From Cryptomeria japonica (lineage: Eukaryota; Streptophyta; Pinopsida; Cupressales; Cupressaceae): a stretch of 60,000 bases of DNA. How positions within the stretch are numbered: the first letter of the stretch is position 1; the number at the start of each line of letters is the position of its first letter. The stretch is from assembly GCF_030272615.1 (NCBI RefSeq), contig NC_081415.1, forward strand, positions 416,856,757 to 416,916,756, in the 5' to 3' direction. Made by a program: the position numbers and the translations under genes. The notes under the pieces were generated by a model that was not told the origin of the DNA, searched no databases, and was given only the letters and a program-made list of their open reading frames with translations. Below, piece by piece: positions 31,101 to 43,082 of the stretch.

Positions 31101-32395
31101 GAATGGGATGATGTTGTTTTCAATATTGAGCAAACTTCTTGGTATACTGATATTGTGTATCACTTAAAGCATGTGAAATGTCTAGAGGGGATGAATGAAA
31201 ATCAGAAGAGCATTTTAAAATTACAAGCATCCAAATATGCAATACTTAAACGAGATTTATACTGGAAAAATAGAGATGGGGTGTTGTTACTCTGTTTAGA
31301 TGAGCAACAATCCAAGAAGATATTAGAAGAAATGCATTCAGGTGTTTGTGGTGGACATTTTTCAGCTAAGACCATTTCTCACAAGATTCTTAGATCTAGA
31401 AATTATTGGCCTTGTGTTTTCAAGGATGCTCATAGCTATGTCAAGAAATGCGAAGCTTATTAATTTTTTTTAGGAAAACTAAAATACTAGGGAGCATTAC
31501 CTTTAAAACCAATGCACACAGAGGCACTATTCATTCAGTAGGGTATAGACTTCATAGGGGAGATTTCAGAAAAGTCAAGTGGATGACATAGATGGATCCT
31601 CATTGCCACATATTATTTCACTAACTGGGTTGAAGCAATCCCTACCAAGAAAGCCACCAATAAGGTAGTGATAAAATTTATGGAGGGTTACATCATAACA
31701 AGGTTTGGAGTACCTACTAGAATTATCACTGACAATGGGATGTGTTTTCTCTCTAATGAGTTTACTTCATTTTGTAATAATTATGGTATAACAATTTTAT
31801 ATGCATCACCTTATCACCCTTAGGCGAATGGGAAGGCATAATCAAGTAACAAAATTTTTTTGAAGACAACGAAGAAAATATTGGGACAAAACAAAAAAGC
31901 TTCGGATTCAAAATTGAAGCTTGCACTTTGGGCAGACATAATTACGATTAAGAAAGCAACTGGCAAATCCCCTTTTGAGTTAGTCTATGCTACCTAGGCT
32001 AAGATGCCCATCAATAACCTTTTGTCCATATATAAATTTATAGTTGAGGAAGGTTTGGATATCCCTAAACCAATGGAGGCAAGGTTGGAGCAACTTGCAG
32101 AGCTAGATGAGATTAGAAATGAAGCACAAAAGTAGAATATTAAGGAACAACAAAAGGAAAAATATCTATTTGACAAAAGAACAAGGGATAGGAAGTTTCA
32201 GGAAGTGAATTGGTTCTTATGTGGAATGCTAGAGCTCGGGACAAAGGAAAGCATGACAAGTTTGAATATCTATGGATTGGTCCTTTTGTTATCACTGGAA
32301 AGAATGGAGTAGATTCATATTTATTAAAAAATATGGATGGAGAAAACATAGAATTGCCAACACATGGACAATTCGTAAAGAGATTTTTCTCATGA
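28186..32395 (+). pseudogene. TE3 Pol remnant: protease, RNase H-like, RT, RNase H, integrase
   Basis: Domains in order: protease near 28440-28600 with MIDFGAAINVIP (active-site D-S/T-G-A now D-F-G-A); RNase H-like domain 28911-29330; reverse transcriptase 29800-30360 with RLYVDFRNFN, DGFSGYNQV, TPWGTYVYVRMPF and the YQDD box; the usual RNase H at 30629-30950 with HEQPIAFFSKSLQ; integrase with an HHCC finger at 31330-31460 (HSGVCGGHF, YVKKC), core at 31530-31900 with ITDNGM, and a C-terminal IGPF module at 32210-32395. Stops are frequent, many being TAG or TAA at expected Gln. Gypsy assignment follows from integrase lying after RNase H. The first RNase H position is unusual. Confidence 0.88.
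28911..29330 (+). other. TE3 extra RNase H domain placed before the RT
   Basis: About 140 codons without a stop. FFDGACSKEGNGADIIFISP carries the first Asp, NNVAEYEVLLIGL the Glu, and VFGDSELVISQI the second Asp. The fourth acidic site, usually in A-D-x-L-A, reads TANFLA, so Asp is now Asn. This is the archaeal-like RNase H pattern of Tat elements. In the arrangement I know best it follows the RT-RNase H pair; here it lies between protease and RT. Confidence 0.8.
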
Positions 32396-32536
32396 TTATT
32401 ATCCATGTGTAGTAGTTTAGGTTCCACTCCTGTGTACTATACCATCCCCATTCTACAAAAACTTTAGGTCTGCATCCCAGAGAAAATTGGATTCTTGCTA
32501 TACTCGTAAGGGGTATACATCCCAAGACAGAGCCAC

Positions 32537-34352
32537 TGTTAGCACCTTACAAAACAAGATGACTTTCCCATATAAAAGTTTAAAATTCCCATTATTTTTC
32601 CACTATTGTCCATAAAAGAATTAGTTATAATATGACTATTACCCCTTGACAACCTCTACCTTGTGAGATTATTATAATTCAATGTGTTTTCTAGCTTGAG
32701 AAACATTATAATTCAATGTATTTTCTAGCCCAAGACAATATGACTTAGACAAATAAAAGTCATAACAAGAACCTTAAGAATAAAAAATTAAGAGGAAGAA
32801 AAAGTTGTATTATTTCCTATAAAAACAAGAAGAAATCCTTTTTCGCCAAGACTTCTTACATGTCCTAACAATGGAAAAAAATTATATTGGCATGACACCA
32901 AAGGCCGATAGGATGTGAACCATACTGTGCCTAAAAGCAGTGTCACACTGAAAAATAACTCATCGGAAAGACATGCTTTAATTCTCATCAAAATGAAGAT
33001 ATCAGCGTGACACCAAAGGTTTGCCAAAGCCAAAGGAGATCCTGCCGACAAGCAAAGTTTCACTGAAAGTGATCTATCGAGGAGACATGTTTTATGTCCT
33101 ACCGAAATATTAATTTTGGTAATGATAATAGTCAAAATAAAATAAAAGGAGTCACTGAAGAATGATGTCAGACTGAAAGCGGTGGTATCAGAGAGATATT
33201 TCAAGGTCACAACAAAATGATGGAGTTCAGTATAATAGTGAGTGCCAAATGAAAGAAAGATGGGTTTCACCGAAAGAGCATCTCACATCAAAGATACAGG
33301 AAGTCTCCCTACTATCCTCCATGATGATGATGGTTTGCTCATTCCTTGTAAATAGTAGAAGGAGATATTGGAAAAAGATATTCCCTTGAAGCATTGGAAG
33401 ACATCAATGATGAAGAACATGTGCTGGAAAACATGAAGATTTTTATGAACCGAAGGAGTATATAATGAGATACTTTGTTACATTAAGCATTTAGGGGTTG
33501 TTAATCTGTTTCCTTTAAAAATTAGAACACTTGTGTGGCTAATCAAGCCTTGTAATTAGGTTATCTACTTGTGTTAAGAGACATATTGTTTCAAGATTGG
33601 GGGTCTTTCCATTGTAAGAGTAAGATCATTTTTTTTATGAACAAGAACAAGAAAAAACTTCCGAAATACTGACAATTATAAAATTTTGTCTTGTCTTCAT
33701 ATTGTGCATGAAATCTTGCTAAGTTCCTTAAATATTCAGTTTGGGTTGTTATTTTGATTACAATAATCAAAGACTACTTAGACATCTTCTATACACTATG
33801 ATTATCTTATTATTTAAGTTCATTATATCAAGGATATCTTGGATTGATCAAATAATTCTTCACCTTTGGATGATTGTTGTGTCTGGTTCTTTCAAGGAAA
33901 GATTAAATACATGCAGAATGGTCATTGTAATAAAGATGAATCATTGAGTATAAGAAACATAACAATTGATATATTTATATTAGGTGTGAAATAATAAATT
34001 GTCTAATAAGGAAAACATAGAGAATATCATTAGGAACCTACTTGAATCTGTACCCAATAGAGGGAAGGCAATGATCTCATTTTAGAACCTTAAAACCCAT
34101 TTCACTTTTTGTACATATTTTATGTTTATGTATATTTTACTTAGAAGACCAAGAATGTATCATACTATTTAATAAATCTACTTTACTTCATTCAAGGTAG
34201 ACCTACCTAGGTAATAGTAGAGCCTAAAGTGTAGGGTTTATCAACCAGACTTGGTTCAACCCATTAGTTGGCCACTACTGTTTGTTGAACTCAACCATAT
34301 AATCTAGCATATTCTTAGAGTTTAGCAAAACCTGCAGTTTTGAGCTCCAATA
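32537..34352 (+). repeat. TE3 3' LTR
   Basis: 1816 bases, TGTTAGCACC to GAGCTCCAATA, the uninterrupted copy of the TE3 LTR, followed by GAATC (34353-34357). It served as reference for reconstructing the split 5' LTR. Confidence 0.93.
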
Positions 34353-34357
34353 GAATC

Positions 34358-34799
34358 CATGCTTCTGAACAATCAAAGGAGAGGTTGTAGTCATGATAGT
34401 CACAAAGGGATAACTCTATGTTCAAAGGCCATTGTCATGAAGTACCATGCTAAAGGTAATGATGATTGGAGTGAGACATGACACTCTATTTATCTTGTAG
34501 ATAAAGAGAAGAGAAGTCTCATGGAAATAGGGCTACCAAAGGTTAACGATATGATGTAAAATTTTTTTACAGACTTTTTATAATAATACAGTCCTTACCA
34601 ATAGAGTAGCAGTAAGATAATGGTGTTTTGTAGAGTTATGACAATAACATGAAGAATCAATCCTTATAACTATCAAAAAGGGAAAAAAACTACATACAAC
34701 ATTCAAAACAGTCATAGAGCTTTAAACTAGTCTATTGATGAATAAGATAGTTGTGAACAAAAAACATTCATTGAGCCATGAAGACTACTTGTCCTCAAG
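34358..34799. other. Spacer between TE3 and TE7
   Basis: 442 bases of AT-rich sequence present before TE3 inserted. I see no reading frame, repeat or motif. It may be a remnant of a still older element. Confidence 0.5.
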
Positions 34800-37097
34800 T
34801 AAAGAACTCAAGTGATCACTGAGAGGGGGGTGAATCAGTGATATTTTAAAATTTTTAAATCAATGAGTGTTAATACTTATAACACAATAGGATTGAAAGC
34901 GTGCACGCACGCACACATAAGAGAAAATTACCTAGCACAATGATTTACGAGGAAAACCCAATGTGGGAAAAACCTTGGTGAGAATAGTTGTTGGAGTCTA
35001 TTTCTCCAATCCAGCCTCACAATAGAAAGTCTTATTACAATATCTTTTAGGGCACCAACCCAAAGAGCACCAACCCCTAAAATTTTGAGCACCAACTCAA
35101 GGAACACCTACCCCTACTCTGAGAACCCACTTAGAGAATTACAATGACACAAAAGGTTAGTTGATTACAATGAACAACCTTGTTAAAAATCAGTTTTGTA
35201 ACCTTACAAGCTGATTGAAAATACACTCACCGCTGCTATGAAATGATGTCTTTTTGATATCCCTTCCTTTGCTTGCTAATCTCTGCTACTTAGCTTGATC
35301 TTCTTCACATTAGCCTATTGATTATCTCTCTCTTTCTCTCTCTTTCTATTCTATTGCACTCTTCACTTCTCAATAGGCACCCGCTTTAGTTATCTCTCTT
35401 TTGCACAATGTCTTCTCTGCAACTCCTACTTTATGTCTCTGCTGCTCTCTAGTTCTACTACACACACACTTTCTCTTCACTTTCTTTTTTTTAGCTCCAC
35501 TCAACCACCTCAGTCATATCACGACAAAGAAATATCCTATTATTCATCTCTATACCATTAATGCATTTCATTCGGTCTTAGATTGACAATAGAATGTAGG
35601 TTACTAAAATGAGTAACCCACATTCATCTCTATTGAACAAGTGTCATGTCTCTGCAATCCTCATCTACAAAATCTCATCAACTGAAGATTGACTTTCATT
35701 CTAGAGAAGCTAGCCAACTTCACTTAGATTCTCATTAAATTCTCCCTTGAATCTTATTGGAGTTTCAAACAGCTCGGATTAGTTTATTCTTCTCTACATT
35801 CGAGCTTTGTATCTGTCTCATCCAAGTGGAATCCATTTGTCCTGTATGTCCACGTCTTCTACATATTTGATTTTGTTTTCATTCATTCTGCATGCTCCAT
35901 GTCATCAAAATGATCGTGTTTATCTTCCGGTTGAACTTTGTCGAATGCCCACGTGGACCATTTACCTATCGAGCTGCATTTGTGGCATTAAAATAATTCT
36001 ATTTGGTCATATTCTACATTAGGGGGAATTTCACCAAGACCAGGTACACTTCATAGCGAAGCAAAGTCATTATTGCTATGTCACAAGGGGGTCTGCAAGA
36101 GGTTATTTGGTGTCATGATGAAGTGCTATGTTACACTGAAAATCATGTCTTGTTGGCAAGACATAGCGCCCATCACATCAAAGGCAGATTGTTTGGTGTA
36201 AATCCAATGAGCCGACAGGAGGGGAAATGGGTTATACCAAAACCCAAAGTTATGGCAAAAAAAGGTTAGATGGGCCCCACAAGATCAGATTGTGGCACAG
36301 GTTAACCAAATAGCTGCCACCAACTGGATACCAATAGACAACAGGATGAGGTGGGTTTGACAAAGGTGGTGGAGTCACACGGGGCACAAAGGGTATGTCG
36401 TGAAGACAAAGGAACTATCACACATAAAAAAAGATATTTTAGTGTAAGACCAAAGGGGCAGCCAAGAGGAAAGAAGGTCTCGTCAAAAGGAAAAGTGCTA
36501 TCGAAATGGCTCTTGCTACCATTCCACAAAGGGGCCCACATAGATTAGGAATTCCAACCCGTGGTTGCCACATGTATGCATGTGTGTGTTCAAACAAAGT
36601 GGGTTTGGCCAGGAGTCCACCAAAGGAAGACCATATCATTGTGACAATGAAGGTTGTTAACATAAAGAAATAGTCTTGCCGAAGAGGCAAGTCACATCAA
36701 AATGCAAACCTTGTTGCCTAGACCAAAGCCTTATGTCACAGAAAAGAAAGATGTCGCCAAGAGGAGATAATGGTCATATTGAAAAGGAAGATATCAATAT
36801 GATACATAGAGACTATATAACCCAACGAAGGTCATGCTAAACTACTTGATCACACCAAAATACACTGTATCACCTAGACCATTTGACTATCACACTGAAA
36901 AACTACCAAGCACCTTGTTTTTCACCATTTTCAATCTGCAACTTAGATCAAATCTGATGAATGAAGAATACGGTAAAACTAATGTAGAACATGAAGCCAC
37001 AAAATTTACACCTCTGCAACTCATTCCACTTCATCTGCAACCTGTAAGCTGACCAAGTTGACTTCAAGGTTGACATCAATGACAAAATGTGCTAACA
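34800..37097 (-). repeat. TE7 3' LTR
   Basis: 2298 bases. The plus strand starts TAAAGAACTC (TG mutated) and ends GTGCTAACA, directly followed by the purine tract ATCTCCCCCTTT (element strand AAAGGGGGAGAT). The first 1.2 kb matches 53007-54245; the rest is missing there because TE10 interrupts. It includes a CT-rich simple repeat at about 35322-35350 and small CACCAA-loop hairpins near 35040-35100. No supported gene. Confidence 0.85.
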
Positions 37098-37334
37098 ATC
37101 TCCCCCTTTGGTATTGATTTCAACACACAAATTCCACTTCATGTGTATCCTGCAAGCTGACCAAGTTGACTTGAAGGTTGACATCAACAATCTCCCCCTT
37201 TGGCATTGATGTCAACACATAAATTTCATTCTCCCCCTTTGATAACAATATCAAAGGGTCATGTGATGATTCAAATATTTTTCAAATGAACGATCAACAA
37301 TGGATACTAACAAACTCCCCCTCAAACTATATTC
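37098..37334 (-). other. TE7 repeated polypurine tracts and duplicated LTR start
   Basis: The element-strand tract AAAGGGGGAGAT abuts the LTR at 37098-37109. A second copy occurs near 37190-37203 and a third near 37230. Between the first two lies a copy of the LTR start (37137-37189 resembles 37022-37076), so a purine tract plus LTR start unit is partly duplicated. TE8 inserts at 37335. Confidence 0.8.
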
Positions 37335-38568
37335 TGTTAGCAACAACCAAGAAGGAAGACTAATAGGGGGGGTGAATCAGTCTTCACTGGAATAACAAAT
37401 AAAACATAGCTATGATAAACTATAGTAATAAGACAGATAAGAAAATTAACACCACAACACACAACACCAAGATTTTGATGTGGAAAACCCAGTTAAGGGA
37501 AAAACCATGGTGGGAACCTACCCATAGTAAGATGATACTCTGTTGTAGTATGTGAAAATATTACAATGGGGAATGCACATGCATTCAGGCACACTGCTCA
37601 AATATAATGGCCCGGAAAGCTACAACCCTTAGGGAAGTCTCACTGACTTCCAATAAGATTCAGACTACAATCCAAAATAAATGACCTGAAAGAATAACAT
37701 CTCCAAATGCTTGATTACAATTTCAGTTAAGCACAGTTGTTTGCCCTGCAACACCAATCTCACCTCAATCTCAACACCAAAGGATAAATCACTTGTTCAC
37801 ACACAAATCTCTCTCTGATAATGTAGACACAACGTCGAAACCTAAATTACATGACTATATTAGCTATATATACAATTCATCAACCTTGATAACAAGGTTG
37901 GCTAAAACCCTCAACCCTTAATTACAGAGTTATATCACATGATATAAAGATCAACCATTGGACCAATATAATGGTTTACATAAAATAACATGGTCCTTAT
38001 TCAAATTTCCAAATGCACAACTCCATTAGAAATCATGCCAAGATCAACTGCAACATGCACTACACCACCAGAAATATCGCATACCACACAAATCATCACC
38101 GGTTGATGGAAACCACCAAAAACTAGCAAAACGATCAATGCGGATCGCCAAAACAAATAGGACATGACTAGGAAACACTAGCAAGCACGTTAGAATCATC
38201 CGAAACAATTGCACCAACACCACTTTTCAAATCTTCATTGGTCAACTTCTGAAAGCTCAAGAACACAACCAATCAACAACTGTCACAAAGAAAGATAACT
38301 TTTAGAGAACCAAATCACGAACCATATGAAATGAAGATACACAAGATCATCCAAAACAATATCTCAAAATCTCAACACAAGATCTGATGACACCAGAATA
38401 TACCAGAGGATATACCTAACTCTGCAAAATAGTGATCAACAAACCAACACTACAAACCGAATCAGAAAATCTTCCCAATCTACAATCATTAGAGAAAATC
38501 ACAGGAATATGTTGACATCAATGACAACAACATATCCTAGCAGAAACAATGACCAACAATATCCAACA
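37335..38568 (-). repeat. TE8 3' LTR
   Basis: 1234 bases, plus-strand TGTTAGCAAC to ATATCCAACA. It carries a perfect seven-base hairpin GGAAGTC-TCACT-GACTTCC at 37633-37651 and the palindrome GAATGCACATGCATTC at 37571-37586. Confidence 0.94.
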
Positions 38569-38892
38569 ATCTCCCCCTTTGGCATTGATGACAATATATG
38601 AATTTGAAAAACAATCAATGCAAAGAAAGAAGACATTTCTAGCAAACTCCCCCTAAGATCAAGATAGATAAAGCAATTTTTCACATGATCTCTCTCCCCC
38701 TTTGACAACAATGCCAAAGCTCTAAAATAGATAACCAAACTCTCTCCCAAAAAACAAAGACATGAATCTCTCTCCCCCTGAAATGCATAACCAGATCAAC
38801 AAACTACTCCACTAGACGAGCAATACCAACTCACCAATCCAGATGAAAAGAGAAGGCTCTAAAATCCACCGAATTGATGCAACTTAATGCAT
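38569..38892 (-). other. TE8 3' non-coding region with repeated purine tracts
   Basis: The element strand has AAAGGGGGAGAT at the LTR edge, and further runs whose plus-strand forms are CTCCCCCT near 38646, CTCCCCCTTTGAC near 38694 and CTCCCCCTGAA near 38771. No gene. The pattern is that described for Sirevirus elements. Confidence 0.8.
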
Positions 38893-41800
38893 CTAGTTCT
38901 CATCACAAGGGGTGGTTACCCCTAATTTGTCTCTCAAGTAGACAAATGTATCTGCAGGCAAAGGCTTAGTAAAAATATCAACAATTTGTTCCTTTGTAGA
39001 TATATACTCCAGCTTCACCTTCTCTTCACTGACTTGCTCTCTCAAGTAATGATATTTGATTGACACATGTTTAGTCTTTGAATGTTGCACTAGATTCTTT
39101 GACACATTGATAGAACTAGAATTATCACAGTATATAAAAATAGCATCATCATAAATAATTCTGATATCCTTCAACATTTTCTTCATCCAAACTACCTGGG
39201 TGCAATTACTAGAAGCAATAATGTACTCACCTTTAGCAGTAGATAGGGACATTGAATTTTGTTTCTTTCTAGCCCATGAAACCAATTTCTTACACAAAAA
39301 GAATTCTCCATTTGTAGTGCTCTTTTGGTCATCTACATCACTAGCCCAATCAACATCAGTGCAGGCACATAGCATGAAATCATTATCCCTCAGATACCAC
39401 AAACCATAATCTACAGTTCCTTTCAAGTATCTAAATATCCTCTTCACAATAGTGACATGAATCTCTTTTGGATCAGCTTGATATCTAGCAGCCATGCACA
39501 CAACATGCATAATCTCCTCAAGCTAATCAGAGTCTGTACAGATTTGTGGTTGGTGGATTGTTGTATCTTACTTAGACTAGGCTGGACCATCTAATCCAAA
39601 CTTCTTTAGCAATTCCTTCACATACTTAGTTTGAGATAAATATACCTTTTCCTATCTGTGCAATCTGCAAACCTAAGAAAAATTTCATCTCACCAATCAT
39701 GGACATCTCAAATTCCTTCTGCATATCACCGACAAACTTCATGCTCAAGTTATCATCACCACCAAAGAAAATATCATCAACAAAGACTTCAACAATCAAG
39801 ATGTTATCATTTTCTATCTTAAAGTATAGATTACTATCAGCAACACATTTACTAAATCCCAATTTCAACATATATTTATCTCTGTCTATCATACCATGCT
39901 CTAGGAGCTTGTTTCAACCTATAAAGAGATTTCTTCAACTTACATACCATGTCTCCATCATCTGATAGTGAAAATCCATCATGTTGTTCAATGTAAAATT
40001 CTTCCTCTAGATCACCATTCAAAAAGGCAGATTTGATATCTATCTGATATACCTTGAAATCTTTATAAGCAACATAAGAAAGCAACAATCTAACAGCTTC
40101 AAGTCTGGTAACCAGAGAAAAAGTCTCCTCATAATCAATCCCTTCTTGTTGTGAGTATCCTTTGCAGACTAGTCTAGCTTTATTTCTGACAACTTCACCG
40201 ACTTCATTCAATTTATTCCTGAATACCCATTTAGTATGAATACATTTTTTATCCTTAGGTCTAGGCATAAGTTCCCAGGTATTATTCTTCTCAATTTGAT
40301 CTACTTCTTCCATAAATATCATTCAACTTTCATCTTTATAGGCTTCAACAACATCTTTAGGTTCAACTTTGGAAATCAAGCATACTTCTTCAGTAGCTAA
40401 CTTTCTTCTAGTCATCACACCTTTATTCTTATCACCAATAATCCAATTTTCAGAATGATTCAATCTTACATACCTCAAAGTCTTCTGATTGTTCTGATTC
40501 TCAGGTTCCTGCACTCCTTCACTAGCAGTAGAAGCATCCGGATTCACAATCTCTACTGGATCATTTTGTTTAGGCTCTTCAAGCTGAATCAGGGCTAAAA
40601 CAATGTGTTGTCCATCATCATAACCACATGCTCTGATCTCTTTCCCAAGGTTCTCATCCACCTTCACATTTGCACTTTCTATTATCTTTCTCAATCTCTT
40701 ATTGTAGCACCAGTAGGCCTTTCTCTCTATAGAATATCCCCAAAAAATTCCTTCATCGCTTCTAGCATCAAACTTTCCTATATCCTCATCTCTTTTGATA
40801 TAACATTTGCTACCAAATACTCTGAAATATCTCACAGTAGGAATATGACCAAACCAAAGCTCATAAAGGGTCTTACCAGTATCTCCTTTGATGCAAACTC
40901 TATTGAATGTGTAAACAACATTACTAATAAATTCTCTCCAGTAGATCTTCAGAATATTTTCTTCAATCAACATAGTCCTTGCAACATCCAAAATAGTTCT
41001 ATTTTTTCTCTCAACAACTCTATTCTACTGAGGGGTTCTAGGAGCAGATAATTGTCTTCTAATCCCATGCTTCTCATAGAATGAATTGAACTCACCAGAA
41101 CATAATTCTCCACCTCTATCAGATCTCAAACACTTCACCTTCAATCCAGACTCAGTCTCAACCTTAGCTTTGAATATCTTGAATTTATCAAATGCTTCTA
41201 ATTTCTCATTCATAAAGACAACCTACATCATCCTAGAATAATCATCAATTAGCAGCATAAAATATCTATCACCCTACACACTTCTAACATTTATAGGTCC
41301 ACATAGGTCAGTATGCACAAGATGTAGCAATTCATTAGATGTATATTGTTTGCTCTTGAAATAAATTCTTGCTTGCTTACCCAACTGACATTCCTTACAT
41401 ACTGAATTAGCAGGATTAACAATCTTAGGTAGATCTCTAACAACATGTGTAGAACAGATCTTAATCATTGAATCAAAATTTACATGACACATTCTCCTAT
41501 ACCATAACCAAATCTCATCAATCTGAGTAATCAAACAAATTTTCTCACTAGTATTCAAATAAAAAATGTTACCTTCAATCTTAGTCCGAGATGCAATCTC
41601 TATACCTGAGGCATTTAAGATCTTGCATTTTCCATCCTTGAATTGTAGATCATAACCTTTATCAACCATCTGTCCAACAATCAAAAGGTTATGCTTGAAA
41701 CCTTCAACATACAAGACACCATCACTGTTATGCTTACCACCAAAAGAAATAGAACCTCTCCCACAGATTGCATAGGCTTTGGCATCTCCAAATATAACTA

Positions 41801-43041
41801 TTCCACCATCACATCTTTCCATGCTTACAAATTTGCTTTTATCATTGATCATATGATGTGAACAACCACTGTCAATCACCCATTCATCTTTCTCTTCAAC
41901 CTTAGTAGCTAAAGCTTTCTCCTCAATAGTACAACTAGTGGAATCAATAGGTATAGGTCCATCTTCCTTAATGGAAAGGAATACAACTTCATCTCCTTTA
42001 GATTCTTCATCTGTAATACCTTCATCAGCAACATAATAACAGTTCTTTTGATTCCTATACTTCCGATTAGGCTTGTAAGGCTTGTCATACTTCTCGTGCT
42101 TGTCATATCTATCATTCCTATCATGCTTATCAAACTTAACATGTCTGTCATACTTAGCCATTCTCTCCAAGCATCTAGAAGCAAAGTGTCCTATCTTGTC
42201 ACAAGAGAAACATTTCAAAGGCAACCTTCCATCATACTTATTGGCTCCTTTAGGCAATCTTCAGGCAATCAGTGCTTCAGGTTCATCCAACTCCTTTTCT
42301 TCCTCTTCTATCTCTCTCCTCTCTCTTTCATATCTAGATATTCTGCACTCATCAAGATCATATTTATTCTTACCGAATACAGATGCAGATGCTCTAAATA
42401 TTGTCTCAGACTTTCCATGTGATTCTCCAAATTCACTTAGCTCAAATGCAACAAGCTTTCTGACCAACATATCTCTTGTCATAGTAGTGACACTCCAGAT
42501 CTCATCAATAGCAACAACCTTATATTTGTAGGCAGGAGGCAAAGATCTCAGCACCTTAGCAACAATTTCATCTTCCTCAATGGTTCCACTGGCATATCTG
42601 ATACCTAGGACAAGGTCATTCACCTTATCCATAAAAGAGTGTATGTTCTCATCATCTCCCATCTTCAATGTCTCATACTTTCCTTTCAAACTCTACAACT
42701 TAGCAACCTTCACTTGTTTATAACCTTCATACAACACCTCAAGATTCACCCATATCTCATGTGCGGTCTGAAGTCCCATTACATTTTTCATCTCAGAAAG
42801 TCAGGGCACTAAGCAATGCTTCCTTCACTCTAATATTGTGTTCCACTTCCTTCACCTCATAAGTAGATGGTCCATTCTGAGGAACTACATAGACATTCTC
42901 TGTAATGTTCCAATAATCTTTACCAAGACATTTTAAGTGCACTTCCATCCGGTCCATCCATATAGCATAGTTACTTCCATCAAATCTCAGACTGTCCTTC
43001 TTAAAGATCACACCTTGAGTTGCCACCTGGGATCTCCTCAA
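38893..43041 (-). pseudogene. TE8 Gag-Pol polyprotein, nearly complete
   Basis: Start at the ATG at 43041 (MRRSQVATQGVIFKK; an inner start is possible). Order on the minus strand: UBN2-type Gag to about 42261; CCHC knuckle CFSCDKIGHFASRC near 42170-42215; retropepsin WVIDSGCSHHM near 41850-41885 with Asp kept; GAG-pre-integrase (LWYRRMCHVNF); integrase with HTDLCGP, RSDRGGE and, after a TAG, VVERKN; reverse transcriptase 40322-39626 with [12 protein letters not shown] and a variant FVDD box; RNase H 39510-38893 with CTDVDWASD, STAKGEYI, YCDNSS and DIFTKPLP. I count about six breaks, mostly single stops. Most catalytic residues survive, so the copy may still be near-functional in parts. Confidence 0.9.
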
Positions 43042-43068
43042 GCGGTTAAGCTTCTACTAGAGGATCTA

Positions 43069-43080
43069 GCTCTAATACCA
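43069..43080 (-). other. TE8 primer binding site
   Basis: The plus strand GCTCTAATACCA gives element strand TGGTATTAGAGC, the tRNA-iMet type with one C-to-T change relative to TE1. Confidence 0.88.
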
Positions 43081-43082
43081 AT

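Larger units (their letters stand above)
11692..34352 (+). mobile_element. TE3: Tat-like Ty3/gypsy retrotransposon with nested insertions
   Basis: The ends are defined by LTR copies 11692-12462 plus 24720-25725 (5', split by TE4) and 32537-34352 (3'), flanked by a perfect GAATC duplication (11687-11691 and 34353-34357). Inside, in order, are a primer site, gag, protease, an RNase H-like domain, reverse transcriptase, a second RNase H and integrase, all degraded. The primer site (TTGGCGACTTTGCTGGGGA) and the extra RNase H point to the Tat lineage. The domain order is discussed in the findings. Confidence 0.92.

Noticed and set aside
36018-36026. TE7 LTR ending at 36018 instead of 37097
   Set aside because: Similarity between the two copies stops there, but no purine tract follows. 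At 37097 there is a CTAACA end and a perfect purine tract, and the break in the other copy is explained by TE10.
36302-36690. Overlapping short frames on the minus strand in the TE7 LTR
   Set aside because: They lie inside the LTR, have no domains, and no counterpart can be checked because the other LTR copy is truncated before this part.
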